Shown here: positions 63,584 through 64,000 of the stretch, one piece after another | How positions within the stretch are numbered: the first letter of the stretch is position 1 | How the letters are laid out: every line of letters starts with the position of its first letter | Source: Conexibacter arvalis | GTDB lineage: Bacteria > Actinomycetota > Thermoleophilia > Solirubrobacterales > Solirubrobacteraceae | Direction: 5' to 3' | Length of the DNA stretch: 64,000 bases | Assembly: GCF_014199525.1 (NCBI RefSeq) | Contig: NZ_JACHNU010000002.1 | Location: 1-64,000, forward strand | The notes under the pieces: model-generated | Databases searched by the model: none | The model's input: the letters and a program-made list of their open reading frames with translations, nothing else | What the model was told of the DNA's origin: nothing | Position numbers and translations under genes: made by a program

Positions 63584-64000
63584 TCGGAGCCGGCGAGATC
63601 ACAGCGCCGAAGGGGTTGTAGCTGGTGCTCGCACCCGGCGAACCGACGGGCGGAGCGGTCGCGACGATGCTGCCATGGACGTCGCGCAACTGGAACGCGA
63701 GCGTCGCACCGTCCTTGACCGCGACGAGCTGCCCGCTCGGGCCGCCGATGTTGCGGACTGTGGTGCTGTCGCTGCGGGTCGTGGCCACTGGCGTATCTGA
63801 GTCGTCGGCGTAGCGATGTCTGGAAGTCAGCGCGAGAATCGAGCCACCGGTCGAGACGACCGACGAGGTCCGCCCGAGAGGATCCCGATCGTAGGTGTGG
63901 GAGCGCCCGTCGAGCGTCAGTTGCCGCACGAGGTCATCAGCGTAGTAGACGGCTCTCAGCGCACCTCTGCTGCCGGAGTCGGGTGCCGGGACATCGGTTG
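63315..64000 (-). CDS. RHS-repeat protein, core (partial at window edge, frameshifted)
   Basis: This frame is open from the window edge and reads like an RHS core: RAVYYADDLVRQLTLDGRSHTYDRDPLGRTSSVV, SGQLVAVKDGATLAFQLRDVHGSIVAT and SYNPFGAVISPAPNVLDWTKGVAGYGWLGSHQ (in parts). After codon CAG at 63528-63530 the protein stops resembling RHS and runs as shifted frame to 63315, while the true continuation (TTEFEQFEGAAPP) appears in the neighbouring frame. So a one-base shift occurs near 63521-63535. It may be a mutation, a sequencing error or recoding. The 5' end lies outside the window. Confidence 0.6.
   Translation of the reverse strand, partial: TDVPAPDSGSRGALRAVYYADDLVRQLTLDGRSHTYDRDPLGRTSSVVSTGGSILALTSRHRYADDSDTPVATTRSDSTTVRNIGGPSGQLVAVKDGATLAFQLRDVHGSIVATAPPVGSPGASTSYNPFGAVISPAPNVLDWTKGVAGYGWLGSHQHHRVRAVRGRRAADGDGCPRLPPGCRAFPAGRPDRRRVSERLRIRAARPGQLERPRRQMRQGVWKETAVP

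Noticed and set aside
1-64000. CRISPR array, rRNA operon or insertion sequence
   Set aside because: No regularly spaced direct repeats with unique spacers, no rRNA-like sequence and no transposase or terminal inverted repeats were seen in the window.

Overview
The window is very GC-rich, gene-dense DNA from a high-GC actinobacterium. Many genes start with GTG, neighbouring genes often overlap by four bases (ATGA or GTGA), and catabolic operons with ABC transporters dominate. The style and gene content recall the Thermoleophilia (Solirubrobacterales, Conexibacter-like). That placement is an inference from gene content, not a database result.

Layout. 1-1.6 kb is a scar-like stretch: a hairpin, a small toxin-antitoxin-like pair, a 3' fragment of a tRNA(His) gene and a broken gene. 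1.6-13.4 kb holds ordinary genes: a membrane protein, a two-module VOC protein, an HtrA-type protease, the acetolactate synthase large subunit, an ArsC-like protein, an ACT-domain malic enzyme, Mn catalase, a DUF4142-like exported protein, an enolase-superfamily enzyme, and a divergent TetR/ABC-F pair.

13.4-34.7 kb is a catabolic island of about 23 genes: SDR and FAD amine-oxidase-like enzymes, an MFS transporter, an IclR regulator, an FAH / carboxymuconolactone decarboxylase / RibB-like operon, an eight-gene operon (aldehyde dehydrogenase, flavin reductase, SnoaL, LLM monooxygenase, alpha/beta hydrolase, RidA, ABM-like protein, VOC dioxygenase), a sugar-type ABC importer with a histone-deacetylase-family gene, and a second LLM monooxygenase coupled to a stand-alone riboflavin kinase. 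Five promoter regions in this island share one operator-like motif (CGAAC, nine bases, then CGATATTCGG or a close variant), which argues for a single regulon, probably controlled by the IclR protein. The substrate is not identifiable; the logic is uptake, flavin-dependent oxygenation, ring or chain hydrolysis and aldehyde oxidation, with local FMN supply.

35-44.5 kb is a second operon under a divergent GntR regulator: a taurine/nitrate-type ABC importer, a 4-oxalocrotonate tautomerase homologue, a class III aminotransferase, an M20 hydrolase, an in-frame fusion of an M24 peptidase with an agmatinase/arginase-type ureohydrolase, and an EamA transporter. 44.6-55.8 kb is a third operon that looks like organosulfur metabolism: DszC/SfnC-like flavin monooxygenases, a DszB-like sulfinate desulfinase with its catalytic Cys/His/Arg in place, a FAD hydroxylase, an aldo/keto reductase and a sugar-type ABC importer.

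55.9-61.5 kb returns to ordinary genes: a glycolipid-binding-domain protein, an L,D-transpeptidase, transketolase-transaldolase and a methyltransferase. 61.6-64 kb has visibly lower GC and holds the C-terminal end of an RHS-repeat polymorphic toxin (with an apparent frameshift) followed by a string of small, mostly membrane proteins, the first overlapping the toxin stop codon as an immunity gene would.
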